Assembly (NCBI RefSeq): GCF_025060895.1
Contig: NZ_JANZKV010000004.1
Location: forward strand, 1 to 64,000
Direction of reading: 5' to 3'
Source: Stieleria sedimenti
GTDB lineage: Bacteria > Planctomycetota > Planctomycetia > Pirellulales > Pirellulaceae
Length of the DNA stretch: 64,000 nt
Positions 18,119-26,594 of the stretch are shown here, piece by piece. The notes below the pieces were generated by a model. It was not told the origin of the DNA, searched no databases, and saw only the letters and a list, made by a program, of their open reading frames with translations. The position numbers were made by a program, and so were the translations under genes. Positions within the stretch are counted from its first letter, which is position 1. Every line of letters begins with the position of its first letter.

Positions 18119-19177
18119 ATGGAACCAGAAAGCTCTCAGCCCGACACGCGCGTTTCGACTTGGCCTCGAATCATTTGGGCAACGCTCATCGGGGCAGTGT
18201 CCATTCATGGGTTCCTTTTCATCTGCGCCTGGATCAAGGGTGCCATCTGGGGATCAGGTGGAGATCCCGGTGAGATGTTTTCCGGATCTCCCGGGCATGA
18301 CCTCGAATACGGTTGGGCAGGCGGCCGGCAGAGTACGAATCAGCTCCTGGCAGTCTACGTGTTTTCGCTGGGACTGATTCCAATCGCTTTCTCGATCCTC
18401 GGAGCGGTCGCGGGATTCATTCTTAGTGTCTCCTCATGCCTTGGGGTGGTGAATGGCAAATCCGGCGTTCCGCAATCATCGACTGCAAGCGTTTCTGTCA
18501 TCCGCTCGATTCTTGTTTACTCCGCGGCTGCCTACACAGCGATGATGCTCGTTTTCGTCCTGACCCTCGGATTTGGCCCGGGAGCCTGGGCTGGATCGAT
18601 CCTGTGGCTGATTCAACTTCTGAACGCTGCAATTTGGGGAACGAGCGCCGCCGCCGCCTACCTAAGGTTTCGACGTTGGGAGATTTCCACCGGAGTCATT
18701 TGCATCGGTGTGATTCTGTCGCTGATGCACGCCTATTTCATGTTACCGCTTCCGGGATTGCTCCTAGCCGCGATCCTGTTGCTCGTCTACACCATGGCAA
18801 CCGGCACACGACGGTCAGACGCAAATGCCAAGACGCCATCGCCGCCCGCGAGCGATTCGGCCCAAGCAGTTGAGATCCGAACGGGAGGGACAAGCGGTAT
18901 TGCTGTGTTCCTTTTCGGCGGGTTCAGCTTTTACGCCGTTGTGTGCCTATTCACCCTCTTTGCGGTGATAGGAAATCGAAACACAGACAATTGGGGAGTC
19001 TTTATGCCAATCGTCATCGGACTTTGGGGAATCCCCATCTTCGGGACACTGGCAGCGATTTCCCATGCAAGGACTGGGCCAGGGGGCTGGCTCAACAATC
19101 GCCAAGCATGGCGATACGCGGCTTACGCATTCTTGACTTGCCTATTCCTCTGGGGTGCCATCGTCGCTTCACAGTAA
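18119..19177 (+). CDS. Multi-pass membrane protein, unknown
   Basis: A 352-residue protein with roughly eight hydrophobic segments and a short cytosolic N-terminus (MEPESSQPDTRVS). I prefer ATG 18119 over the upstream start at 17918, which overlaps the previous gene in another frame. A His/Gly-rich loop (GSPGHDLEYGWAGGRQS) lies after TM1. No family recognised. It ends the run of membrane genes that began at 16567. Confidence 0.55.
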   Translation: MEPESSQPDTRVSTWPRIIWATLIGAVSIHGFLFICAWIKGAIWGSGGDPGEMFSGSPGHDLEYGWAGGRQSTNQLLAVYVFSLGLIPIAFSILGAVAGFILSVSSCLGVVNGKSGVPQSSTASVSVIRSILVYSAAAYTAMMLVFVLTLGFGPGAWAGSILWLIQLLNAAIWGTSAAAAYLRFRRWEISTGVICIGVILSLMHAYFMLPLPGLLLAAILLLVYTMATGTRRSDANAKTPSPPASDSAQAVEIRTGGTSGIAVFLFGGFSFYAVVCLFTLFAVIGNRNTDNWGVFMPIVIGLWGIPIFGTLAAISHARTGPGGWLNNRQAWRYAAYAFLTCLFLWGAIVASQ

Positions 19178-19940
19178 GGATGAACACCATCTATTTTGGG
19201 ACTTCCGCAGAATCTGTGGGTAGAATTCTTTGTTCAAGAGCGACCGAACCTGTGTGATACTGCGTTTCCAACGAAAACGCCGTTCACGAAAGTCGCAGTC
19301 AATTTAGATGGCTTGTGAGTTAGTTCAGTGTGGTGGATTCATCATCTTGGACATCGGTAACGTCGCTGGTGCAAGTGTGGAAGGGAGCGATCCGCGTGAT
19401 GCGCGGCTCGATTCGCCAATCACGCGTCTTCGGTTTTGATAACTGCTACCGCAGGTCACGCGTCTGGTGACGGGGAAAACTCCTGAATCGAAATCATTCC
19501 AAACACGATGGAAAAAGCAATTTGATCAACTCATCGCTTCCCTCGAAGAGAAGTAATTGAGCTTCATGCGACCGTAACGGGATAAAACGAAAAAAGCCGA
19601 CGTGGAGCACACGTCGGCTTTTCGTTTACCGTTGGGTCGGAAAGTGTTCCAACCTTTCAGAGAAGTTGAGCAAACCACACCTCCCTCAAACCGATTCTTG
19701 ACCACTCTCTTGAGGGGTTCGTGCTTGTGCGGGTATTGGCGGGGCCAGTATCGGGCCGTTTTTGTTCCCGCTTGAGTAGTATCGCGTTTTTGTCGTCTTT
19801 TGCAGGGCGTATCGTCGCTGCCAAGCAAATAATCAGTTGACTTTTGTAGCACGTATGCAACAACTAAAGCGTGGCCGATGAGCTGCGGTTTTCTGCCTCA
19901 TCTGCGAATCAGCCCCTCCATATGCCCCGGACGTGTCGCC
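19178..19940. other. Long intergenic region, left edge of the accessory island
   Basis: About 760 bp without a recognisable gene. A short frame at 19444-19557 ends KSFQTRWKKQFDQLIASLEEK and may be the tail of a lost gene. A bidirectional terminator lies at 19585-19628. The promoter of the XRE-Fic module is expected near 19860-19930. Confidence 0.5.
19585..19628. terminator. Bidirectional terminator
   Basis: A 10-bp perfect stem AGCCGACGTG (19595-19604) / CACGTCGGCT (19610-19619) with loop GAGCA, preceded by AAACGAAAAA and followed by TTTCGTTT. It can therefore end transcription on either strand. It separates the membrane-gene operon from the XRE-Fic module. Confidence 0.8.
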
Positions 19941-20318
19941 ATGCCCGTTCCTGAAATAGTCGCCCGCATCCAAGAACGAAAACGAGAGCTCGATATCTCT
20001 GTTTCGGATCTTGCGCGCCGCAGCGGCGTTTCGCGGGCCACGGTCATTCGGATTCTCGGCGGTGAGGACCACGAATTCTCGTTTGCAAACTTGCAGGCCA
20101 TTCTGCTCGCGTTGGGTATCTCTCTTGATCTAACAGAGATTCCCGCCGAGCAATTCCGAGATCAGATTGCCACTGCAAAAGCCAAACGTTTGATTGCACT
20201 TACGCAGGGCAATGTGGCTCTCGAGTCCCAAGCTGTCTCGCGAGCTTCCGCTCAATCGCATCTCGAAGAAGCGAAAGCTCGGATTGCATCGTCCAGCCGA
20301 AAACTGTGGGCCTCATGA
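19941..20318 (+). CDS. XRE-family HTH regulator, probable antitoxin of the Fic protein
   Basis: A 125-residue protein. Residues 5-65 form a Cro/C1-type helix-turn-helix (IQERKRELDISVSDLARRSGVSRATVIRILGG, then FANLQAILLALGISLDL). A C-terminal helical part (QSHLEEAKARIASSSRKLW) probably contacts its partner. Its stop overlaps the start of the Fic gene as ATGA (20315-20318), so they are translationally coupled. Such pairs are known as mobile mystery protein A/B-type modules. The HTH protein likely represses the operon and may restrain Fic activity. I chose ATG 19941 as the first Met before the HTH. Confidence 0.75.
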   Translation: MPVPEIVARIQERKRELDISVSDLARRSGVSRATVIRILGGEDHEFSFANLQAILLALGISLDLTEIPAEQFRDQIATAKAKRLIALTQGNVALESQAVSRASAQSHLEEAKARIASSSRKLWAS

Positions 20319-20938
20319 TTGCTGGTCGTAGCAAAGGTACGGGGCTTGGTTCTAGCGGGAAAGATGACGACACGCCGTTTGACGGATCGGGCCTAAAGCT
20401 CAAGACGATCAAAACACGGCGCGAGCTCAACGAAGTCGAGTTTGCTTCGATCCTTCGCGTGACAGAGAAATACTTGCTGTCGAAGCCTTCCCGGAAGATC
20501 GCACCGTTCAATTTCGATTGGCTTCTCGGACTCCATCGTGAAATGCTTGGTTCGATCTGGAGTTGGGCAGGAGAGATCCGATCGACTGAAAAGAACATCG
20601 GAGTGAGCCCCAACATCATCGCCGCGGAACTCGGCGTCATTGCGATGGAGGCCGACAAGAGACACAACGAAACGGGCGCTCTCGTGATCGCAACCGCCGC
20701 TGAGTTTCATCACCGCGCGGTTTGGGTTCATCCCTTTGAAGATGGGAATGGTCGATGGGCTCGACTATTGACGAATGTCTGGCTGATGCAACATGACCAG
20801 CCAGCAACACTCTGGCCGGCAACCGATCTTCGCGACACCGAGAGTCCGATTCGCGACGAGTACATTGCTGCAATCAAAGCAGCTGACTCGCGAAACTATG
20901 GACCGCTGATTGACTTACACGAAAGGTTCAGCGAGTAA
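20315..20938 (+). CDS. Fic/DOC-family protein (mobile mystery protein B type)
   Basis: A 207-residue protein with the full Fic motif HPFEDGNGRWAR (catalytic H139). The typical upstream helices WLLGLHREMLGSIWSWAGEIR and TEKNIGV are also present. Fic enzymes transfer AMP or another phosphate-containing group to protein hydroxyls, and in such modules they can act as toxins. This protein matches the TIGR02613-like subgroup found next to HTH proteins on mobile DNA. It is translationally coupled to the XRE gene. All core residues are present, so it is likely active. Confidence 0.85.
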   Translation: MIAGRSKGTGLGSSGKDDDTPFDGSGLKLKTIKTRRELNEVEFASILRVTEKYLLSKPSRKIAPFNFDWLLGLHREMLGSIWSWAGEIRSTEKNIGVSPNIIAAELGVIAMEADKRHNETGALVIATAAEFHHRAVWVHPFEDGNGRWARLLTNVWLMQHDQPATLWPATDLRDTESPIRDEYIAAIKAADSRNYGPLIDLHERFSE

Positions 20939-20972
20939 ACACACGGATTAATCCAGGCACCAGTCGAATAAC

Positions 20973-21398
20973 GTGTCGATATCGCTCAAGACGCTCGATC
21001 ACGGTTTCTACTACGAAAATGAAACGTTGCCGGTAGTCGTTGCACCGGTCGTCGACGTTGGCCGCGAGTGGCGGTTTGTCGTGGTTGCACGTCAAGTGGT
21101 CGCTAGCAGCGGGTACAACGCGGACACGCGGTGTGCGGCCGACAGTGGCGGCGGCGTTGAAGCACGGAAATTAGCTGTTGAGGTGGCCTCGTCAATGCTA
21201 CCACCTTGCCCGGTTTACGTCTTAGACATCTGCCAAGTCGGCGATGAATATCGTTTGATCGAATTGAACCCGTTTGGCGGAGCCGACTTGTACGATTGTG
21301 ACTCGAACGCGATCGTGGAGGCGGTTTCCGAATACGCGATGAGGAACGACGAACGATATCCCAAGTTAACTCATGGCAATGTCTACAACTTCAACTGA
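20973..21398 (+). pseudogene. ATP-grasp (R2K-type) protein, C-terminal fragment
   Basis: A 141-residue frame with the C-terminal ATP-grasp signature of the R2K clade (EWRFVVVARQVVASSGY, YVLDICQVGDEYRLIELNPFGGADLYDCD), including the metal-binding E-x-N motif. The N-terminal ATP-grasp lobe is missing. An in-frame stop precedes it at 20949-20951 and no homologous sequence lies upstream. Such enzymes ligate amino groups to carboxylates. The gene overlaps the hydrolase start by 26 bases, so some translation may persist, but the protein is probably inactive. Confidence 0.6.
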
Positions 21399-22113
21399 TA
21401 CGCCACCGCTCGTTCTGCTCTCCGGGCTTGCCGCAGACGCTCGCATCTTCACCGCGCAGAAGATTGCGTTTCCGCAGATGTGTTGCCCCGGTTGGCTGGA
21501 GCCAGAGCGTACCGAAACCATCAATGACTACGCTGGCCGCTTAGCCGAAACACTTGACGAAAGTCCGTGCATTGTTGGCGGCGCGTCGTTTGGCGGAATC
21601 GTCGCTTTGCATCTGGCAGAACACATTGACGCCCGAGCTGTGATTTTGATTGGCAGCATCAAGTCGCCGTCACAACTGCCAATGTATGCCCGCTGTGCTC
21701 GACCATTTCGGTTCTTGATCCCCTTCATGCCGGTACGCTTTCTTCAAACTTTGACTCGACCGATCGCAACGCGGTTCGTCAAACGGCATGCACCGTTCGC
21801 ATACGGACTTGCTTGTCAGTTCCGCGACTCCAACCCGGTCGTTTTCAAATGGTCGTTACGTCGCATCTTGGATTGGTCGATTACACCGAAGGTATCCTGT
21901 CCCGTCTTTCACCTGCACGGTGACCGCGACTGGACACTACCGTTGCGCTACACCGATCCCGACGAGAGCGTTGCAGGCGGCGGCCACGTACTTTCGCTTA
22001 CTCACCCGATCGAAGTGAATTCCTACATTCGACAGATTCTTAGCGAGGTTGCGTCCACATCGAGAACCGCACCCGAGCGCAAGGGACCGGAACACGAATC
22101 CTTGCCGAAGTAG
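21373..22113 (+). CDS. Alpha/beta hydrolase
   Basis: A 246-residue protein with the alpha/beta-hydrolase pattern. The oxyanion strand is LVLLSGLAAD, the nucleophile elbow GGASFGGIVAL (Ser near residue 75), an acidic residue sits in HLHGDRDWTLP, and a histidine in GGGHVLSLTHP. It is a small esterase or lipase-like enzyme of unknown substrate. It starts inside the end of the ATP-grasp fragment (ATG 21373 or 21379). No cofactor genes are nearby. Confidence 0.75.
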   Translation: MAMSTTSTDTPPLVLLSGLAADARIFTAQKIAFPQMCCPGWLEPERTETINDYAGRLAETLDESPCIVGGASFGGIVALHLAEHIDARAVILIGSIKSPSQLPMYARCARPFRFLIPFMPVRFLQTLTRPIATRFVKRHAPFAYGLACQFRDSNPVVFKWSLRRILDWSITPKVSCPVFHLHGDRDWTLPLRYTDPDESVAGGGHVLSLTHPIEVNSYIRQILSEVASTSRTAPERKGPEHESLPK

Positions 22114-22211
22114 CTTCGCCAGCTTCGTCTCCTGCGCTCGATCGGTTGGGTGCGGCACTATCAGGGTTCGCAAACCACACCCAGAAAGTTCAAGCAATTA
22201 TCTCCGGAAGG

Positions 22212-23090
22212 ATGGAGAAGTCGCTTAACCTTAAACTTGGCGGCTTTGACGGTTTGCATTGGATTTCAGCAAACGCCCACTACCCCAAGGATGTGCGGCT
22301 CGAGGCTCAACAGTTTCAAGATAACGGTGCACTGGCAAGCCAACTTAGCGATGCGATTCGAGTCGCAAAACGCATGCTGCAAGCGGGAGCAAATCCGACG
22401 GTGCGGCTCAGTTGGCCCATCAAGCACAAACTAGATTCCAATGCGAAGCTAGGAAAACTTATCGAGAAGGCTCGCGCCAATTGGAAAAAGAGCAAGGCCG
22501 AGAGGAAACCACAGACGACCGTGACCGTGACGAAAACGAGCAAAGCGAAACCGACACTCAAGCGACTATTGCGACTGATGAAACACGACTACATCACCGA
22601 CCAGTGCGATGAAGTCGAAGAGATTGAGCAGCTTGTGACAGAGCTGGGAGATCTGAGTGGAATCCAGGATGGTGAGTGGCCGAAGATTGATAAGTTTGAA
22701 AGTCCACGATTGTTGGGCTGCCTACTGGAAGCTGGGCTGAACCCGGAGATCACAGATAAAGGCGGCAATTCGCTGCTGAGTCAATGTGTGATGCACCCTG
22801 ATAGCATCGATCTGCTCATCGAGCACGGTGTTGACGTCGATCGCCGCAGCGGGCGAGACAATGGGACGGCACTCATGCGAGCGACATGGATGGGAGACGA
22901 AGAGTGTGTCCAGCGACTGCTGGACGCCGGAGCGAATCCGACATTGGAGTTCACGTCCTTTGCCAAGGTGATGTTGGAAATGGACGAAGAGATGACCGAA
23001 ATCATCGAGTCGGCGCGTACCGGTTGGAATCGGAAAAAGCCGAGAAAGAAGCCCGCGAAGAAGTCCGTTGTCAGGAAACAGAAGAAGTAG
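22212..23090 (+). CDS. Ankyrin-repeat protein
   Basis: A 292-residue protein. Residues 165-265 contain ankyrin-type units (PRLLGCLLEAGLNPEITDKGGNSLL; SIDLLIEHGVDVDRRS; NGTALMRATWMGDEECVQRLLDAGANPTLEF), followed by a short acidic helix and a Lys/Arg-rich tail (KKPRKKPAKKSVVRKQKK). The first 100 residues end in a very similar tail pattern (RMLQAGANPTVRL... LIEKARANWKKSKAERKP). The protein thus looks like two related ankyrin proteins fused, the first mostly lost. Probable protein-protein interaction role; partner unknown. Start 22212 is preceded by GGAAGG; an earlier start at 22146 is possible. Confidence 0.65.
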   Translation: MEKSLNLKLGGFDGLHWISANAHYPKDVRLEAQQFQDNGALASQLSDAIRVAKRMLQAGANPTVRLSWPIKHKLDSNAKLGKLIEKARANWKKSKAERKPQTTVTVTKTSKAKPTLKRLLRLMKHDYITDQCDEVEEIEQLVTELGDLSGIQDGEWPKIDKFESPRLLGCLLEAGLNPEITDKGGNSLLSQCVMHPDSIDLLIEHGVDVDRRSGRDNGTALMRATWMGDEECVQRLLDAGANPTLEFTSFAKVMLEMDEEMTEIIESARTGWNRKKPRKKPAKKSVVRKQKK

Positions 23091-23127
23091 GGTCTAAGAA
23101 AGCCTCCAAGTCGCACGTAGCACTTGT

Positions 23128-23709
23128 CTATTGGCCCTCAGCGAAATTTGCAGCATTCGTTGATCCATCTTCTTCCGTATTAACAGCTTTAATCGCCTTG
23201 GACCAACTTCCGAACGTGCGGCGGATGGCCATGGCTTTGTCTCGGTTTTCCAGGCAGACTTCGGTGTAGGTCATGGATTGGCCGACGGCTTGGCGCTGGC
23301 GGATCCAGAGGATCATGGTCTCTCGGTCGAAATGCTCGGGACGGCGGCGGGAGACGTTTGCGAGGTTGATGCCGGCGGCCGTGAGCGCGGCACGCCAGGT
23401 GCCGTGGTAGCGCAGTGCGGCTTCGTAGAGCGGGCGGTCGCGGTTGCGGTTCACCATGGCCCCCAGGTCGTAGCCTGTAGTACACAAACGGCGGAGTTGT
23501 TGTTCTACGCGGGCTTGCGTGAGGTCGCGACGGTCGCCAACATGGCGAACGTCAACGCCGGCGTACTGGAGTGCCGTGTTCCACGCGCCGAATTCGTTGC
23601 ACGCGGCAACGTGGAGAAGTTCGTCGTCGCGACGCACAACGTCGTCGAGCAAACTTTCGCCGGCAACGTCACGCTCGACAATCTTGCGAATGATGGTTTC
23701 GCGAATCAT
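23128..23709 (-). CDS. Protein with homing-endonuclease-associated repeats
   Basis: A 193-residue protein made of repeated units around F/HGxWxxALxxAG (EFGAWNTALQYAGVD, YHGTWRAALTAAGI, TFGSWSKAIKAV), each preceded by an R-rich helix. This is the HNH_repeat type of module often found in helix-rich DNA-binding accessory parts of homing endonucleases. No HNH or LAGLIDADG nuclease motif is seen, so it may only bind DNA. The longer frame starts at 23751, but 23720-23762 belongs to the end of an IS21 element. I therefore chose ATG 23709. The original 5' end may have been replaced when the IS inserted. Confidence 0.6.
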   Translation of the reverse strand: MIRETIIRKIVERDVAGESLLDDVVRRDDELLHVAACNEFGAWNTALQYAGVDVRHVGDRRDLTQARVEQQLRRLCTTGYDLGAMVNRNRDRPLYEAALRYHGTWRAALTAAGINLANVSRRRPEHFDRETMILWIRQRQAVGQSMTYTEVCLENRDKAMAIRRTFGSWSKAIKAVNTEEDGSTNAANFAEGQ

Positions 23710-23779
23710 GAGGCCTGTTCGGCGACAATTGGTTCTCCGCTTTAGCGACAACTAGAATTCCCGATTACGAATCCGATTT

Positions 23780-24454
23780 TTATTGAGAAGCCTTTGCTGA
23801 CCGTCCAGCTGACTTCGTTTTCTTGGCTGTTTCCACGCGATAGCTTGGCACGTTCAACTCGATGATCACGCTGTGGTGAACCAAGCGATCGATCGCCGCC
23901 GCCGTCGTCATCGCATCTTTGAAGATCTGGTCCCACTTGCTGAACGCCAAGTTGCTCGTCAACAGAACACTCCCTCTCTCGTAACGTTCCGCCAGCAGCG
24001 TGAACAGCACCTCCATCTCTTCTCAATTCTGCTGCACGTAACCCAGGTCGTCGATCATCAGGCCCTCGAAACGAGACAGTTGCTTGATGTACTTTTGCAG
24101 GCGAAGATCCCGCTTTGCGATCAGCAACTGTTGCACCAGCAAGCTGCACGTTGTCAGAAGCATGCTCCGGCCTTGCTGGACGAGTTGATTCGCCAAGGCA
24201 CGAAGCGCGTGACTCTTCCCCGCACCGGGCTGACCGAAAATCAGTACGTTCTCCCGACGATCCAAGAACGATCCCTCCCGAAGACTCTCCAGTTGTCGTG
24301 TCACTGACAATGGCAAGCGATCGAAGTTGAACGTCTCCCATGTCTTGCCCAGCGGAAGACGTGAGTTGGTCATTAGACGCTTGATCCGACTCTCGTTGCG
24401 GGCCTGGCATTCCAGTTCCGCCAGTTCCGATAAGTATTGAACATGGCATGTCAT
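23780..24454 (-). pseudogene. istB: IS21 transposition ATPase IstB, N-terminally truncated and with a nonsense codon
   Basis: The two minus-strand frames (24454-24023 and 24016-23780) join across a TGA: DDLGYVQQN-stop-EEMEVLFTLLAERYERG. In relatives the position after YVQQ-x is Arg, so a CGA or AGA to TGA change explains it. Walker A (IFGQPGAGKSHALRALA) and Walker B (LMIDDLGYV) are intact, as is the C-terminal MTTAAAIDRLVHHSVIIELNVPSYR. About 30 N-terminal residues are missing at the fusion with istA. IstB normally loads DNA and stimulates IstA. The product here is probably inactive. Confidence 0.85.
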
Positions 24455-24693
24455 AGGCGATTCGGAAGTGACTCGTCGGGAACATGTCCTGACGGTATTT
24501 GTAGTTTTCGAATGCTCCCGGTTTGCGAACCAATGAATCGATCACGTGCCGGTAGTTGATGGCCGATCCGATTGTCGTTTCGATAATGTCTTGCCGTTTT
24601 CTCATCCATCTCAGTCATCCTTGACGATGCGGCCAGTGACTTGCCAGATGCTAGCAAACGCCGCAGTTCTTTAACCTTTCCGTCCGTGACCAT
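24449..24693 (-). pseudogene. istA: IS21 transposase IstA, internal deletion
   Basis: The N-terminus (MVTDGKVKELRRLLASGKSL... MDEKTARHYR, the HTH region) is followed within about 20 bases by the C-terminal segment (NYRHVIDSLVRKPGAFENYKYR, ... SHFRIAYD) in another frame. All of the catalytic integrase core, roughly 400 residues, is missing. The C-terminal segment continues directly into istB at about 24452. Confidence 0.8.
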
Positions 24694-24875
24694 CGCAATC
24701 TCCGTGAAAACAAGGAGTTACGATGATGACCCGAATCGCAAAATCCGGGAATTGTAATTGTCGCTGACCGCACCGGCATCGTTGCCAAAGCCAGCCTCAA
24801 ACCGGGATTTCTAATTGTCGCCAGCCGGGAAAACCAATCGCCGCTAGACACTCGCCGACCGACTCCGTGTCAATC

Positions 24876-25330
24876 TTAATGCCGGCTCGCATTGCCTTGG
24901 TTCTCGAATTTTCGCAGAGTGTTATGAAAGAGGCCGGCAGTGATGCCATCGGGTACGTGGATGCTGGTGACACCCAGCGACGAGACTTCGTTGATGTTTC
25001 GCATCTCGTCGTCGAAGAAGACCATGCTCGAATATTCGAGGCCACTGGATTCACTCAACGCCGCGAAATGCCTCAATTTTGACGATGGGTAAATCTCGGC
25101 GAAGGCAAAACGGTGATTAATCGAAAGCAATTCAATCAGCTCTCGCGCCCACGACGGCTGTTCCGTTCGCGACGCGAGCGCCATCGGAATCGAATGATCG
25201 TCGCAGTGGTCAAGGATACTGGTGACGTCATCGTACAATCGCACCTCGCGACTCGCTCGGTCGACGACTCGTTCGTTCCGCCAGCGGAACGGTGGCGATA
25301 TCACCACCAGCATCAAAGTCGGAACACGCA
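24876..25330 (-). pseudogene. Magnesium-dependent phosphatase-1-like HAD protein, 5' end damaged
   Basis: The conserved part (REVRLYDDVTSILDHC... PMALASRTEQPSWARELIELL... AEIYPSSKLRHFAALSESSGLEYSSMVFFDDEMRNI... LGVTSIHV) matches MDP-1-type HAD phosphatases, including motif II (ASRT) and motif IV (FFDDE). The expected N-terminal FDLDxTLW nucleophile motif cannot be found in frame. A shifted frame gives CSDFDAGGD, suggesting deletions in exactly this region, just before SPPFR. The frame's nominal N-terminus (from 25448) is unlike the family. It is therefore probably inactive. Confidence 0.65.
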
Positions 25331-25468
25331 CAGACCGTGAGCAGTCGATGCAGGATAAAATTGACAGCGTGACCGGTATTGAACCTACTGCTGTTGATGT
25401 CGGTTGAGCGTCAGCAAACATGCTTTTTGTTCTGTCTTTGGTCGCCACGGCCCGATGGAGGGTCAGGT

Positions 25469-26043
25469 TTAATCAGGAAGTCCGTCAATGACACTCGATG
25501 AGTAGCTTTGCGAGTCCGAACTGCGGTCGATGCTTGATTCACTTTGAGATTCGCTTCCCGATTCGCTGGCTGACGGCGACGTCGATTCGGATTGCGACTG
25601 GGATTCCAATGCGGACTCACTTGATACGGAATCGCTTTCGCTACTCGTGGACGAATGGCGTGGAAAAGGGCGATGTTCCCGATGATTTTTGCAAGGCAAC
25701 CTGATTTGATGATCTGCTGTGCAGATTGATCGCCTGCGATCTCATCGCGAACCCAACGCAATTGTTCGAGAAGGAACGGTGACCAACACGGATCGTCCGT
25801 CGATATCGCGGCAGCATCCCGGTCACCCGTGACGATTGCTTCACAGTCCTTCAGCAAGTGGATGCATTCGACTGGGTTTGGACCGTAACCAACGATGTCC
25901 CCCAAACACACGATCCGTTCTATGCCCAGCGACTCAATCTTGTCCAGCACCGCCGTCAGTGCTTCTAGGTTGCCATGAATGTCGCTTATGATCGCTAGGG
26001 TATCCATCCCCGAACTAGGTTTGACAATGGAGTAGCGGTTCAC
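25469..26043 (-). pseudogene. Calcineurin-like metallophosphoesterase, truncated, with altered metal motif
   Basis: The N-terminal 120 residues are typical of small metallophosphoesterases (IISDIHGNLEAL, CLGDIVGYGPNP). The third motif reads VTGDRDAAA instead of the usual GNH(D/E), losing the metal-binding Asn and the catalytic His. After about residue 125 the match ends. The rest of the frame (to 25411) has no family, while a neighbouring frame (25469-25690) encodes an unusual Ser/Glu-rich tail. A functional enzyme would need about 100 more residues with the GxHxH motif. The start overlaps the stop of the phosphatase gene upstream by four bases (26040-26043), so the genes were an operon. Confidence 0.65.
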
Positions 26044-26504
26044 TGAAGTTTCTCCAGAACAGACCTTTGCTCTCGATTCAACTCAACTCCTGGTCGGACC
26101 GACTGCACCATCGCGATTGCATCTGCAGCGGTTTGTACTTTTCCCGATACAAGCAGAACCGCTGCAGCAACAAGGCCTGTTCGACCGTGGCCCTGGGCAC
26201 AATGGATCAGCACGGGCTTCGGCATGTCATTGATTTCCACTGCTAACGCTCGTAGTTCGTCTGCCGTCGCTCCAGAGCCGTCCAGCATCGGATAGCAGGT
26301 GTAAGACTGAATCTTCCAGCGATCATTGGGTTCCGTAAAGTCGCACGTTAAGTCGACCACTGAAGCGATGTTATCTGGCAACTCATGGCCAAGGAGTCGT
26401 CTCGAGAGGACGAGGTCGTCGCCAAGCGAATTCAATTCTGGCTCTCGCGACAGCAGTCGAACGACATGCCACACCACCGCTACATACAACGCGTACGGCA
26501 ACAC
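26040..26504 (-). CDS. Dual-specificity-type protein phosphatase with membrane-proximal N-terminus
   Basis: A 154-residue frame with the Cys-based phosphatase loop HCAQGHGRTG (C102, R108) and a preceding Asp (YPMLDGSGA). Its N-terminus (LPYALYVAVVWHVVRLLSREPE) matches the end of the membrane region found in planctomycete relatives. Upstream in the same frame lies GFGKRFDGG. In another frame is a plausible original start and signal-anchor (MKYGFLFLLLALASVL, from 26584). Part of the N-terminal membrane region has therefore been deleted with a frameshift. Catalytic residues are complete, so the domain may still act on phosphoproteins or other phosphates. Confidence 0.65.
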   Translation of the reverse strand: MLPYALYVAVVWHVVRLLSREPELNSLGDDLVLSRRLLGHELPDNIASVVDLTCDFTEPNDRWKIQSYTCYPMLDGSGATADELRALAVEINDMPKPVLIHCAQGHGRTGLVAAAVLLVSGKVQTAADAIAMVQSVRPGVELNREQRSVLEKLQ

Positions 26505-26594
26505 AAGCAGTGTTCCGAGTCTAGAACGCCCGCCATCAAAACGCTTGCCAAAGCCAACAATAGAAAGAGGAAACCGTACTTCATGCGGTTTCCT

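Larger units (their letters stand above)
23720..24822 (-). mobile_element. Defective IS21-family element
   Basis: Each end carries two copies of a terminal repeat. On the left these are GGCGACAATTGGTTCTCC (23720) and AGCGACAACTAGAATTCCC (23744). On the right, in inverted form, they are GGAATTGTAATTGTCGCT (about 24750) and GGGATTTCTAATTGTCGCC (24804-24822). Double terminal repeats are normal in IS21. Inside are remnants of istA and istB with large deletions and a nonsense codon. The internal length (about 1.1 kb) is less than half of a complete IS21 (about 2-2.5 kb). Confidence 0.75.

Noticed and set aside
24016-24025. TGA in istB as a selenocysteine or readthrough codon
   Set aside because: IstB proteins have Arg at this position and no SECIS-like hairpin was seen; istA is also deleted, so simple decay is more likely.
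23742-24605. 287-residue minus-strand frame across the IS21 relic as a real gene
   Set aside because: Only its first 53 residues match IstA; the rest is an out-of-frame reading of istB.
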